Assembly: GCA_031270925.1 (NCBI GenBank)
Contig: JAISWY010000029.1
Coordinates: 1-7,377 of the forward strand
Direction: 5' to 3'
From: Candidatus Symbiothrix sp.
GTDB lineage: Bacteria; Bacteroidota; Bacteroidia; Bacteroidales; Azobacteroidaceae
Length of the DNA stretch: 7,377 nt
Shown: in pieces, positions 1 through 7,147 of the stretch
Layout: every line of letters starts with the position of its first letter
Numbering within the stretch: position 1 is the first letter of the stretch
Notes under the pieces: model-generated
What the model was told of the DNA's origin: nothing
Databases searched by the model: none
The model's input: only the letters and a program-made list of their open reading frames with translations
Translations under genes and position numbers: made by a program

Positions 1-1
1 T

Positions 2-415
2 TTGACATACAGAGTGATAGGCGACGGACAAAAAAATTTCCTGCCCGGCTCGACCATCGGCGCCGAAGGCAATATCTTCAAAAATGCCGCCGATGCGTGG
101 TCGATTGTAAACCCAAGTCAGGATGTATTTTATCCGCGCATGCATTTGGGATACAATGCCAACAACGCCCAAACTTCCGATTGGTGGTTGAAAGACATGA
201 GTATGTGCCGCTTGAAAAACTTGGAACTGGGTTATTCCTTGCCTCAATCCTTGATTACAAAGGTTGCCATGGGATACGCCCGCGTGTTTGTGCGGGGAAC
301 CAATCTGTTTCAATTCTCGTCGTTCCGGCTTTGGGATCCTGAATTGGATACCAACAACGGATTGCAATATCCGATTATGGCGACTTATTCCATGGGTTTA
401 CAAATAAGATTTTAA
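2..415 (+). CDS. SusC/RagA-type TonB-dependent outer membrane transporter, C-terminal fragment
   Basis: This is the last 137 codons of an outer membrane beta-barrel that imports glycan oligosaccharides with energy from TonB. The 5' end is outside the window, and the first readable codon is an internal TTG (Leu), not a start. Seen: a stretch around residues 65-80 reading MSMCRLKNLELGYSLPQ, typical of the late strands of SusC barrels (RLKNLxLGYxLP). It is followed by ARVFVRGTNLFQFS (a vR-x-y-x-x-x-NLF strand), LWDPE, and a terminal beta-strand YSMGLQIRF. The terminal phenylalanine is the usual BAM-recognition signature of outer membrane barrels. SusC proteins are normally about 1000 residues, so roughly 85% is missing. 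The adjacent susD-like gene 17 bp downstream confirms the family. The imported substrate cannot be read from this fragment; the downstream GH76 suggests alpha-mannan oligosaccharides. Confidence 0.95.
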   Translation: MTYRVIGDGQKNFLPGSTIGAEGNIFKNAADAWSIVNPSQDVFYPRMHLGYNANNAQTSDWWLKDMSMCRLKNLELGYSLPQSLITKVAMGYARVFVRGTNLFQFSSFRLWDPELDTNNGLQYPIMATYSMGLQIRF

Positions 416-432
416 CATTAAATATTAATACT

Positions 433-2379
433 ATGCGACATAAAATAATCATCTGTCTGCTGTCTGTAACGAGCTTATTATCCGTTACTTCCTGTGTCGA
501 TTTCTTGGATAACGCCCCAGACGACATACTCACGCTGGAAATGGTTTTCAACAGCAAACTGCGCACCGAAGAGTGGCTGGCGCAATGCTACAACGGCATT
601 CCCGACCCCTATACGAAAATGATGCGCAACTACGACGCTTATGCCGACGATTTTTCCCCTTCACAAGATTGGCGAGCCTTTACCGATTGGGATTGCATCG
701 ACAAAATATTGGGCAACTGGAACTCCCAAAGCGATTGGCAAGGTAATTTTTGGGGCGATTTGCCGGTAAGAATACGTCAGGCCTATATTTTCATCGACAA
801 GGCAAAGGCTTTGCCCGAACAAAACCAATATGCCGAAGATGTGGTGAATATGAAAGCGGAAGCCCGTTTCCTGATTGCGTATTATTACTATCTTTTGGTT
901 AATACTTATGGCGCCATTCCCTTGCAAACATGGATTTCGGATATTAACGATTCCGATCCTTCGCTTTTAATCGGTCAAACGCCTTACGATGAGGTAATTA
1001 GCTGGATCGACGGAGAATTGCAGGCCGTCGCCGAAATCTTGCCCGCCAAATACGGGGAAGGACGTTTTTACGGCCGTGCCACTTCCGTCATGGCGTTGGC
1101 TATCCGCGCGAGGATGTTGCTGTTTGCCGCAAGTCCGCTGGTCAATCCGAAGTCCGACGAAGTAGATCCCGATTATGCCGGTTTCAAAAACAACAAAGGA
1201 CAAAATATTTTCAGTTCGACTTACGACCACGGCAAATGGGAAAGAGCAGTAATAGCTTGTCGGGATTTGATTCGCGAGGCCGAAGCCGCCGGATATAAAC
1301 TATACTACGAATACAACGACGACGGTTCGATCGATCCTTTCATGTCGTATTCCAATATGTGCTACAAGGAATTTAAAGACGGGAATACGGAGATTTTGTT
1401 TCCCCGCCCCGGAGTTGATTTCAGTTTGTATTCGCAACATGCCGTGCCGCGGTTTTCTCGAGGTCAGGGAGGTTTGGGCGTTACGCAATCGCTGGTGGAT
1501 GCATTTTTCATGAGCAACGGTTTGCCTGCGATTACAGGATACGATTCGAATCGGAAACCGATTATCAATACTGCTTCCGGCTATAGGGAAAAAGAATTTT
1601 CTACCACGGCAGATGTGCGAAGAACAAAGTGGATTGAAGGCGATCAGACAGCTTCGACGGCCAATGCTTTCAATACAATCGTTCCGGCGGGAATATTCAA
1701 TATGTATGTGAACCGCGAGCCGCGCTTTTATGTTTCGGTACTTTTCAACGAGGCTTGGTATCGCCAGTCGAACCGTTATGTGCAATTCTTCAATTTGGCC
1801 GAAGACGGTCGTCCCGAAACAGGTTCATTCTGGGACGCTCCTCAAACCGGTTACTTGTTACGAAAACGGGTGCATCCCGAAACCAATGCGGAAAACAATA
1901 TCTATCCCTACCGTCCGGGAATTATCTGCCGCATGGCCGAAGCCTATTTGAATTTGGCCGAGGCTTTGAACGAATGGGAGCCTTCGCAAACCGACGAGAT
2001 TCTCCGTAACATCAATTTGGTAAGAGAACGCGCCGGAATACCAACTTACGGTTCGGAAGCCGGACAAATCGCCGCGCCGACCGACCAAGCCGGAATGCGC
2101 GACATCATCAAGCGCGAACGCCGCGTGGAATTTAATTGCGAATACGCCATCCGTTTCGACGACATTCGCCGGTGGAAGCAAATTGATTTGTTGCGCGGCG
2201 ATTTCGACGGTATGAATAAATTCGGAACGAAAAAAAGCGATAACGAAAATGATGCGGATGCCTACTATACCCGCCGCGTGGAGATTACTCGCGCGTTCAG
2301 CGAGAAAAACTACTGGTTGCCGATTCATCAAAATCAGTTGGATAAGAATCCGAATTTGCGACAACTTCCCAAATGGTAA
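433..2379 (+). CDS. SusD/RagB family outer membrane glycan-binding lipoprotein
   Basis: This is the surface lipoprotein that caps the neighbouring SusC transporter and helps capture glycan. The product has 648 residues, somewhat longer than the usual 500-600 for SusD homologues. Seen: a lipoprotein signal peptide with hydrophobic core and lipobox-like end SVTSC, putting the lipidated cysteine at residue 21. This is followed by VDFLDNAPDD, the C-x-x-FLD-x-x-P start common to SusD proteins. The N-terminal half has the alpha-helical TPR-like scaffold (KAEARFLIAYYYYLLVNTYG near residues 140-160). The C-terminal half has the family hallmarks EAYLNLAEALNE, RNINLVRERAGIP, RERRVEFNCE (about residues 561-570) and DDIRRWKQIDLL. 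It ends YWLPIHQNQLDKNPNLRQLPKW, where most homologues end in a NPGW-like motif. The ATG at 433 is preceded by an A/T-rich stretch. It is probably co-transcribed with susC (17 bp gap). Substrate specificity cannot be predicted from SusD sequence. Confidence 0.96.
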   Translation: MRHKIIICLLSVTSLLSVTSCVDFLDNAPDDILTLEMVFNSKLRTEEWLAQCYNGIPDPYTKMMRNYDAYADDFSPSQDWRAFTDWDCIDKILGNWNSQSDWQGNFWGDLPVRIRQAYIFIDKAKALPEQNQYAEDVVNMKAEARFLIAYYYYLLVNTYGAIPLQTWISDINDSDPSLLIGQTPYDEVISWIDGELQAVAEILPAKYGEGRFYGRATSVMALAIRARMLLFAASPLVNPKSDEVDPDYAGFKNNKGQNIFSSTYDHGKWERAVIACRDLIREAEAAGYKLYYEYNDDGSIDPFMSYSNMCYKEFKDGNTEILFPRPGVDFSLYSQHAVPRFSRGQGGLGVTQSLVDAFFMSNGLPAITGYDSNRKPIINTASGYREKEFSTTADVRRTKWIEGDQTASTANAFNTIVPAGIFNMYVNREPRFYVSVLFNEAWYRQSNRYVQFFNLAEDGRPETGSFWDAPQTGYLLRKRVHPETNAENNIYPYRPGIICRMAEAYLNLAEALNEWEPSQTDEILRNINLVRERAGIPTYGSEAGQIAAPTDQAGMRDIIKRERRVEFNCEYAIRFDDIRRWKQIDLLRGDFDGMNKFGTKKSDNENDADAYYTRRVEITRAFSEKNYWLPIHQNQLDKNPNLRQLPKW

Positions 2380-2402
2380 AACAATCAAATATTTTTACAA
2401 CA

Positions 2403-3500
2403 ATGAAATCAATTTATTATTCAATATTATTCTCAATTTCGGTTCTGTTCTTAACCGGATGTGAAAAGGAAATAACTCCGCCGGAACGAAACCAATTGAA
2501 ACTCACGGCTTCTTCCGAATCGCTTACGCTGATTGAAGACGACAACGACAAGCAGGCAATCTCTTTCTCGTGGAACGAAGCTACACCAATCGGTTCCGAC
2601 TACACATTTACTTATCTCTTCCAATTGGATGTGGCCAACAACAATTTTGAAACGGCAACCGCCCCGGTTACGCTGACCGACGAACATTCTTTAGGTTTCA
2701 CTCACGCGGAATTGTACGACCTGATTGTCGAAACCTGGGGAAAACCCGCCGGCGAGTCTGTCGAATTGGAAGCCCGTGTAGCCGCCAAAGTAAATGGCCC
2801 GAAATTTCAATATCCCGAAATAGCGTATTCAAAAACCAAGGTAATAACGTATATGCCTGTTTCACAACCGCTTTACTTGATTGGAACGGCAACCGATGCA
2901 GGCTTGAATCCCGCCAACGGAATCAAAATGAACGAATTATCAAACGGAAGGCGATACGATTGGAAAGGAAAGCTGAAAGCGGGCAATTTCAAGTTCATCA
3001 GCATTTTAGGTTTCATGCTTCCGTCTTACAATAGGGGAGCGAGCGATAATGCAGTCGTGGAACGAACTTCGGAAGAGCAACCCGACGATTATTTTGAAAT
3101 TAAGGATGCAGGAACATATTACATCTCCTTTTCCAAAAAGACGATGACGATTACGAAAAAGAAAGCTTCTTACGATGTTTTGTATTTGGTCGGAAACGCC
3201 TGCCCCGCCGAATGGGAACTCAATAAGTTGGTTTCGATGAATCCCGACGATAAGAATCCCGATTTATTTGTCTGCCAGACAAGTTTGAAGGAAGGCGAAT
3301 TGAAAATTCTGACCAAGGCCGATTGGAATGCGCCTACTTTCAGACCGGAAGTCGCGAATGCCTCGATTTCCAATCCGAAAGTAATGCGAACGGATGGTCA
3401 GGATCCCGATAACAAATGGAAAGTAAGCGCAAGCGAAGCGGGATCGTACAAAATTGTGTTGGATGTGGACAAAATGACTATTCAATTTACAAAATTATAA
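2403..3500 (+). CDS. SusE/SusF-like surface glycan-binding lipoprotein
   Basis: This is a predicted outer membrane lipoprotein of 365 residues that binds polysaccharide at the cell surface, in the position of SusE/SusF of the starch system. Start choice: an in-frame ATG at 2373 overlaps the end of susD, but the ATG at 2403 places a clean lipoprotein signal peptide at the N terminus (MKSIYYSILFSISVLFLTGC, lipidated Cys20), so 2403 is preferred. After CEKEITPPE comes a SusE-type N-terminal beta-sandwich (about residues 30-150, containing ISFSWNEA, LFQLDVANNNF and ELYDLIVETWG). Two tandem carbohydrate-binding-like domains follow. One begins at QPLYLIGTATDAG (about 155-254) and ends with TYYISFSKKTMTITKKK. 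The other begins at YDVLYLVGNACPAEW (about 257-365) and ends with GSYKIVLDVDKMTIQFTKL. The matching LYLIG/LYLVG openings and KMTI closings show the duplication. The family is diverse, so the ligand is inferred from the neighbouring GH76, not from the sequence. Confidence 0.88.
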   Translation: MKSIYYSILFSISVLFLTGCEKEITPPERNQLKLTASSESLTLIEDDNDKQAISFSWNEATPIGSDYTFTYLFQLDVANNNFETATAPVTLTDEHSLGFTHAELYDLIVETWGKPAGESVELEARVAAKVNGPKFQYPEIAYSKTKVITYMPVSQPLYLIGTATDAGLNPANGIKMNELSNGRRYDWKGKLKAGNFKFISILGFMLPSYNRGASDNAVVERTSEEQPDDYFEIKDAGTYYISFSKKTMTITKKKASYDVLYLVGNACPAEWELNKLVSMNPDDKNPDLFVCQTSLKEGELKILTKADWNAPTFRPEVANASISNPKVMRTDGQDPDNKWKVSASEAGSYKIVLDVDKMTIQFTKL

Positions 3501-3510
3501 TCTATTCGAT

Positions 3511-4716
3511 ATGAAAAAAATATTTTTATTCAGCTTATTGATTTTGATCGCTTTGTATTCGTGCGAAGATAGCTATCCCCCGATTATTCCGCTGGAACCT
3601 ATTGTCAAGGGTAGCGTCGATACGGTATTTATGAAACGCGCGGAACAAACTTTCGACAAGATATTCCAACATTATTGGAGCAACAAAGTCGAGTTGATGT
3701 TCGGCAGTTACCCCAATTCGTTGGGAACTCCTTCGGAACCGAACAGTCCACAACACGATGTTCATGCTTATTTGTGGGGATTCGGAGGCGTGTTTTCAGC
3801 TTTCAACGCCATTCTTCAATATACGTCGAACGAGGATTTCCGTCGGACTTACGAGTCACGTTTGAAAAAATCGCTCGACCAATACATGAATACGAACAAA
3901 ACGCCCGCCGGTTACGGTTGTTTCGTCTTCGATTATGACGCGCGCTTATACGACGATGCGCTTTGGATAGGGATTGATTTGGCCGATTTATACCAATACA
4001 CCAACGACGAATATTACATCGAAAACGCAAAAATCGTTTGGAATTTTGTCATGAGCGGCAAAGACAGCAATTTGGGCGGCGGAATTTATTGGCAAGAATC
4101 GCCGCGGGATTCAAAAAACACCTGTGTGAATGCTCCCGCCATCGTATTCGCCATGAAACTGTATCAACTGACCAAGGAAGATATTTATCTGAATACGGCG
4201 GAAGAACTCTACCAATGGACGAAACAAACCCTGCAAGACCCCGCCGATTATCTTTATTGGGATAATATCGGAATCGACGGCGATATAGGAACGGCGAAAT
4301 TCTCGTACAATTCGGGACAAATGCTTCAAGCCGGCCTGCTGTTATACCATGCAACCAAGAACGAGCAATACTTGAGCGATGCAAAAGATGTGGCGGCAGC
4401 TTGCTACCAAAATTTCTTCACGGATTTCACTTCCTCTTACAGCGGCGAGCAATTCAAGATTATCAAAGATGGTAGCTTGTGGTTCAACGCGATCATGGTG
4501 CGCGGCTTCGTCGAATTGAATCAATTGGAAGAAAACGGAGTGTATATGACGGCCATCCGTAAATCACTCGATCATGCTTGGCGCTACGCCCGCGAGGAAG
4601 CAAACGGACTGTTCAATGCCAATTTGAGCGGCAATAAAACCGAAGAGGACGCCAATAAAGATATATTGTATCAGGGCGCTATTGCCGAATTGTTTGCGCG
4701 TGTGGCTGTTAGATAA
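3511..4716 (+). CDS. GH76 family lipoprotein, predicted endo-alpha-1,6-mannanase
   Basis: The predicted reaction is endo-hydrolysis of alpha-1,6-mannosidic bonds in a mannan backbone, probably at the cell surface. The product has 401 residues, normal for the family. Seen: a lipoprotein signal peptide ending ALYSC (Cys18), followed by EDS. An acidic residue pair just after the cysteine fits the surface-export signals described for Bacteroidota lipoproteins. The (alpha/alpha)6-barrel repeats carry GH76 signatures: AYLWGFGGVFSAFNA (86-100), the adjacent aspartates in LYDDALWIGIDLADLY (Asp148-Asp149, the family's catalytic pair by analogy with characterised GH76 enzymes), GGGIYWQESPRDSKNTCVNAPA (189-210), EELYQWTKQTL (231-241) and FSYNSGQMLQAGLLLY (264-279). 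The ATG at 3511 follows the susE/F-like stop by 10 bp. GH76 also includes transglycosylases of fungal wall assembly, but in a PUL a degradative role is far more likely. The exact linkage has not been established from this sequence. Confidence 0.93.
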   Translation: MKKIFLFSLLILIALYSCEDSYPPIIPLEPIVKGSVDTVFMKRAEQTFDKIFQHYWSNKVELMFGSYPNSLGTPSEPNSPQHDVHAYLWGFGGVFSAFNAILQYTSNEDFRRTYESRLKKSLDQYMNTNKTPAGYGCFVFDYDARLYDDALWIGIDLADLYQYTNDEYYIENAKIVWNFVMSGKDSNLGGGIYWQESPRDSKNTCVNAPAIVFAMKLYQLTKEDIYLNTAEELYQWTKQTLQDPADYLYWDNIGIDGDIGTAKFSYNSGQMLQAGLLLYHATKNEQYLSDAKDVAAACYQNFFTDFTSSYSGEQFKIIKDGSLWFNAIMVRGFVELNQLEENGVYMTAIRKSLDHAWRYAREEANGLFNANLSGNKTEEDANKDILYQGAIAELFARVAVR

Positions 4717-4758
4717 TCAATAAAAAATATGAATACTCATCATTATACTGCCTCAATG

Positions 4759-4866
4759 CCCCCAGAAAGGGGTACATCCATAGCACCGGCTAACGTCCTG
4801 TGGCAAGAAGCGGCGTGTTCTACGTGGCCTTGCCCTATGCTATTGATGAAAGGGCTTTTAGCCCTT
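4759..4866. repeat. REP/BIME-like nested palindromic element between GH76 and GH31
   Basis: Seen directly: a symmetric set of inverted repeats. The left outer hairpin is CCCC-AGAAA-GGGG (4760-4772). Next is CATCCATAGC (4775-4784), which is the reverse complement of GCTATTGATG (4839-4848) at 9 of 10 positions. Inside these arms, GGCAAG (4802-4807) pairs with CTTGCC (4829-4834), and near the centre CGT (4814-4816) pairs with ACG (4822-4824). The right outer hairpin is a perfect 7-bp stem, AAGGGCT-TTT-AGCCCTT (4850-4866). From first to last hairpin the element is 108 bp with no stop in the GH31 frame. From general knowledge, Bacteroidota genomes carry interspersed short palindromic elements of this build, some linked to REP-associated tyrosine transposases. 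I recall motifs like CATCCATAGCACCGG from such repeats but could not search for them. No other copy was noticed in this window, so the repeat status is an inference from structure. Confidence 0.6.
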
Positions 4867-7008
4867 GTTTGGATATTCTGTGTTTTGTACGTTGATGCGG
4901 CAACGGTTCCCATTCAAAAATCAAGTCGGGTAGGGGAGGGCATTGTGGAATTTATACCCCAAGGCTTCGATCCATCCCAAACGCCGTCGTTAATATTGAA
5001 GGAAGAACCGGTTTCGCTCGGAAAAACGCCCACCGGCTGGACTTTATATCCCGAATTTACGTTCACGGCGAATAAAGCCTCCGCTTCGTTGCAATTAACC
5101 GGCGAAATCAGTCTGTACGGCGGCGGCGAAGTTACCGGACCGCTCTTGCGCAACGGGCAATACATTAAACTTTGGAATACCGATACCGGCGCTTACGGCG
5201 TGGACGGCGGCAAACGCCTGTACCAATCGCATCCGTGGGTGTTGGGCGTTCGGCGCGACGGCACGGCTTTCGGAATTTTGTTCGACACTTCGTGGAAATC
5301 GGAATTGACAACCAATTCCAACAAAATCGAATTGAATACCGAAGGCGCTCTGTTCCGTATTTATATCATCGACCGCGCTTCGCCGAAAGAAGTTCTGAAA
5401 GGCTTGGCCGAATTGACCGGAACCATCCAAATGCCTGCACGTTGGACATTGGGCTATCATCAATGCCGTTTTTCATACGGAACGGAAGAACGTGTACGCG
5501 AAATCGCCGATACATTCCGCGCCAAAAACCTTCCCTGCGATGTGATTTGGATGGATATTGATTATATGGACGGATACCGCGTGTTTACTTTTCATCCGCA
5601 AAATTTCCCCGACCCAAGGGCATTGAACGACGATTTGCACAAAAAAGGCTTTCATGCCGTTTACATGATTGATCCGGGAGTGAAGGCCGACAACAATTAT
5701 TCCGTTTATCAATCAGGCAAGAGCAACGATGTGTGGGTGAAACGATCGAACGGCCAAGAATACCAAGGCAAAGTGTGGCCGGGATATTGCACATTCCCCG
5801 ATTTTACGATGCCCAAAGCGCGTGAATGGTGGGCGCAGCTCTACAAAGATTTCCTCGCCAAAGGAATTGACGGCGTGTGGAACGACATGAACGAACCGGC
5901 AGTGAACGACGACGATATTCCCGAAAATCAACGCTTGGGTACTATGCCCTACGACACGCCTCATCGCGGCGGCGGAAATCTACCCGCCGGTTCTCACTTA
6001 TTATATCACAATGCCTACGGCCGCTTAATGGTGGAAGCATCGTTAAACGGAATTTTGGCCGCCAATCCCGAAAAGCGTCCGTTTCTACTGACTCGAGCCA
6101 ATTTGTTGGGCGGTCAGCGTTATGCCGCCACGTGGACAGGCGATAATTGGGCCGGTTGGGAGCATTTGAAACTTTCCGTGCCGATGTCGCTCAGCCTTGG
6201 TCTTTCAGGACAGCCGTTCAGTGGCCCCGATATAGGCGGATTTTTGAATAATACCGATGGTGATTTGTGGGCGCACTGGCTCGGATTCGGCGTGTTTTTG
6301 CCTTTTGTGCGTGGTCATGCCTGCGCGGGAACCAACGACAAAGAACCGTGGGCGTTCGGCGCGGAAATCGAAAAAACGTCGCGCATCGCCTTGGAACGCC
6401 GGTATCGCTTATTACCCTACATCTACACACTTTTCTACGAAGCGCATCAAACCGGATTGCCTGTCATGGCGCCCGTATTTTTCGCCAATCCGCAAGATTT
6501 ACGATTAAGAAACGAAGAACAGGCTTTCCTGTTGGGCGATAACTTGTTGGTTATTCCCGCCTTTGCCGAAAATCCGACCTTGCCCTTCGGTATTTGGGAA
6601 AACTTGAACCTCATCGACGGCGAACAATCCGATAAATATCAAGCAAAGCTGAAAATCAAAGGCGGCAGCATCATTCCCGCCGGAAAAATCATCCGGAACA
6701 CTAACGAAAAATCCTTCGACCCGCTCTCACTTTTCGTCTGTTTGGATGAAAGTGGAAAAGCTGCCGGACAACTCTATTGGGATGCCGGTGACGGTTGGGA
6801 TTTCCTATGTGGCGATTATTCGTTATTGACTTTCAGCGCGGAAAAAACGGCAAACACAGTAAAGATCAATCTGCTTTCAAAACAGGGAAACCGGAAAATT
6901 GAAAAGGAAATCGATAAAATCAAAGTCGAACTTTTATTGAATGGCAAGGTTTATACCGGAAGCGGTTCATTGAAAAACGGTGTGAATATTTCGATAAACT
7001 TAATTTGA
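4846..7008 (+). CDS. GH31 family glycoside hydrolase, predicted periplasmic alpha-glucosidase
   Basis: Predicted retaining exo-enzyme releasing alpha-linked glucose from imported oligosaccharides; 720 residues from the ATG at 4846. Seen: signal peptide MKGLLALVWIFCVLYVDAA without a lipobox, so the protein is probably soluble in the periplasm. An N-terminal beta-sandwich follows (ISLYGGGEVTGPL), then the (beta/alpha)8 barrel from PARWTLGYHQCRFSYG (about 197). Barrel motifs are WMDIDYMDGYRVFTFHP, the nucleophile motif DGVWNDMNEP (Asp347), the acid/base region ATWTGDN (Asp433), FSGPDIGGF (458-466) and RGHACAGTNDKEPWAFG. C-terminal beta-domains complete it. The IDYMDGYRVFTFHP signature fits alpha-glucosidases/glucosidase II rather than sulfoquinovosidases. 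Start choice: the frame stays open up to an ATG at 4729, which has a good A-rich upstream context 12 bp after the GH76 stop. That start would put 39 non-secretory residues, rich in Trp and Cys and encoded by a repeat element, before the signal peptide. The ATG at 4837 is a third option. Confidence 0.93.
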   Translation: MKGLLALVWIFCVLYVDAATVPIQKSSRVGEGIVEFIPQGFDPSQTPSLILKEEPVSLGKTPTGWTLYPEFTFTANKASASLQLTGEISLYGGGEVTGPLLRNGQYIKLWNTDTGAYGVDGGKRLYQSHPWVLGVRRDGTAFGILFDTSWKSELTTNSNKIELNTEGALFRIYIIDRASPKEVLKGLAELTGTIQMPARWTLGYHQCRFSYGTEERVREIADTFRAKNLPCDVIWMDIDYMDGYRVFTFHPQNFPDPRALNDDLHKKGFHAVYMIDPGVKADNNYSVYQSGKSNDVWVKRSNGQEYQGKVWPGYCTFPDFTMPKAREWWAQLYKDFLAKGIDGVWNDMNEPAVNDDDIPENQRLGTMPYDTPHRGGGNLPAGSHLLYHNAYGRLMVEASLNGILAANPEKRPFLLTRANLLGGQRYAATWTGDNWAGWEHLKLSVPMSLSLGLSGQPFSGPDIGGFLNNTDGDLWAHWLGFGVFLPFVRGHACAGTNDKEPWAFGAEIEKTSRIALERRYRLLPYIYTLFYEAHQTGLPVMAPVFFANPQDLRLRNEEQAFLLGDNLLVIPAFAENPTLPFGIWENLNLIDGEQSDKYQAKLKIKGGSIIPAGKIIRNTNEKSFDPLSLFVCLDESGKAAGQLYWDAGDGWDFLCGDYSLLTFSAEKTANTVKINLLSKQGNRKIEKEIDKIKVELLLNGKVYTGSGSLKNGVNISINLI

Positions 7009-7085
7009 GATATGAAATGCATGGGGCAAAGTTGGGTTAAAAATAACGAATGCACATGTAAAAAAACTTTTTTTCATTTCATGCG

Positions 7086-7117
7086 CTTGAAAAACTGAAG
7101 TTTTTCATCTAATTTTG
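7086..7117 (+). promoter_or_regulatory. Bacteroidota-type promoter (-33/-7) for the HXXEE gene
   Basis: TAATTTTG at 7110-7117 matches the Bacteroides -7 consensus TAnnTTTG exactly. A CTTG at 7086-7089 lies 20 bp upstream, in the place of the -33 TTTG box (expected spacing about 19-21 bp). Transcription would begin near 7123-7126, leaving a leader of about 25 nt before the ATG at 7148. The spacer between the two boxes contains a perfect 8-bp inverted repeat, listed separately. The site supports a new transcription unit after the PUL operon. It is a prediction from the consensus only. Confidence 0.55.
7088..7107. repeat. Short perfect inverted repeat inside the promoter spacer
   Basis: The arms TGAAAAAC (7088-7095) and GTTTTTCA (7100-7107) are perfect reverse complements separated by TGAA. 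They fall almost exactly between the putative -33 and -7 boxes. This could be an operator, a weak bidirectional terminator stem, or chance in AT-rich DNA. The stem has only two G-C pairs and is not followed by a continuous T-tract, so a terminator role is weakly supported. Confidence 0.4.
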
Positions 7118-7147
7118 TAGCGTAATCAATAATATGTATAATGTATT

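Larger units (their letters stand above)
7009..7147. other. Intergenic region at the end of the PUL operon
   Basis: A noncoding stretch between the GH31 stop and the HXXEE gene. It is noticeably more AT-rich than the flanking coding DNA. It contains an A7-C-T7 tract at 7060-7074, the short inverted repeat at 7088-7107 and the promoter-like boxes at 7086-7117. No strong GC-rich terminator hairpin is visible. The T7 run at 7068-7074 might contribute to transcription termination of the PUL, but a stable stem in front of it is lacking. Confidence 0.6.

Noticed and set aside
1300..1785. Antisense open frame of 161 codons inside the susD-like gene
   Set aside because: Shadow of the sense gene; no domain, no promoter-like site and no plausible start context.
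1858..2388. Antisense open frame of 176 codons inside the susD-like gene
   Set aside because: It lies wholly opposite a well-supported SusD coding sequence, its translation shows no recognisable domain, and it is explained by the codon bias of the sense gene.
2373..2402. ATG at 2373, overlapping the susD stop, as the start of the SusE/F-like gene
   Set aside because: It would add 10 residues before an otherwise clean lipoprotein signal peptide; the in-frame ATG at 2403 fits better.
5172..5561. 129-codon frame on the + strand overlapping GH31
   Set aside because: Arg-rich, low-complexity-like translation in a shifted frame of a gene whose conserved GH31 motifs run through the same bases.
7060..7074. 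A7-C-T7 tract as an intrinsic terminator of the PUL operon
   Set aside because: The possible stem is only A-T pairs with a one-base loop, so it is not a stable hairpin, and no GC-rich stem precedes the T-run.
7012..7082. ATGAAATG (7012-7019) and CATTTCAT (7075-7082) as an inverted repeat
   Set aside because: Only 8 bp with a 55-nt loop in AT-rich DNA; the match does not extend, so chance is sufficient.
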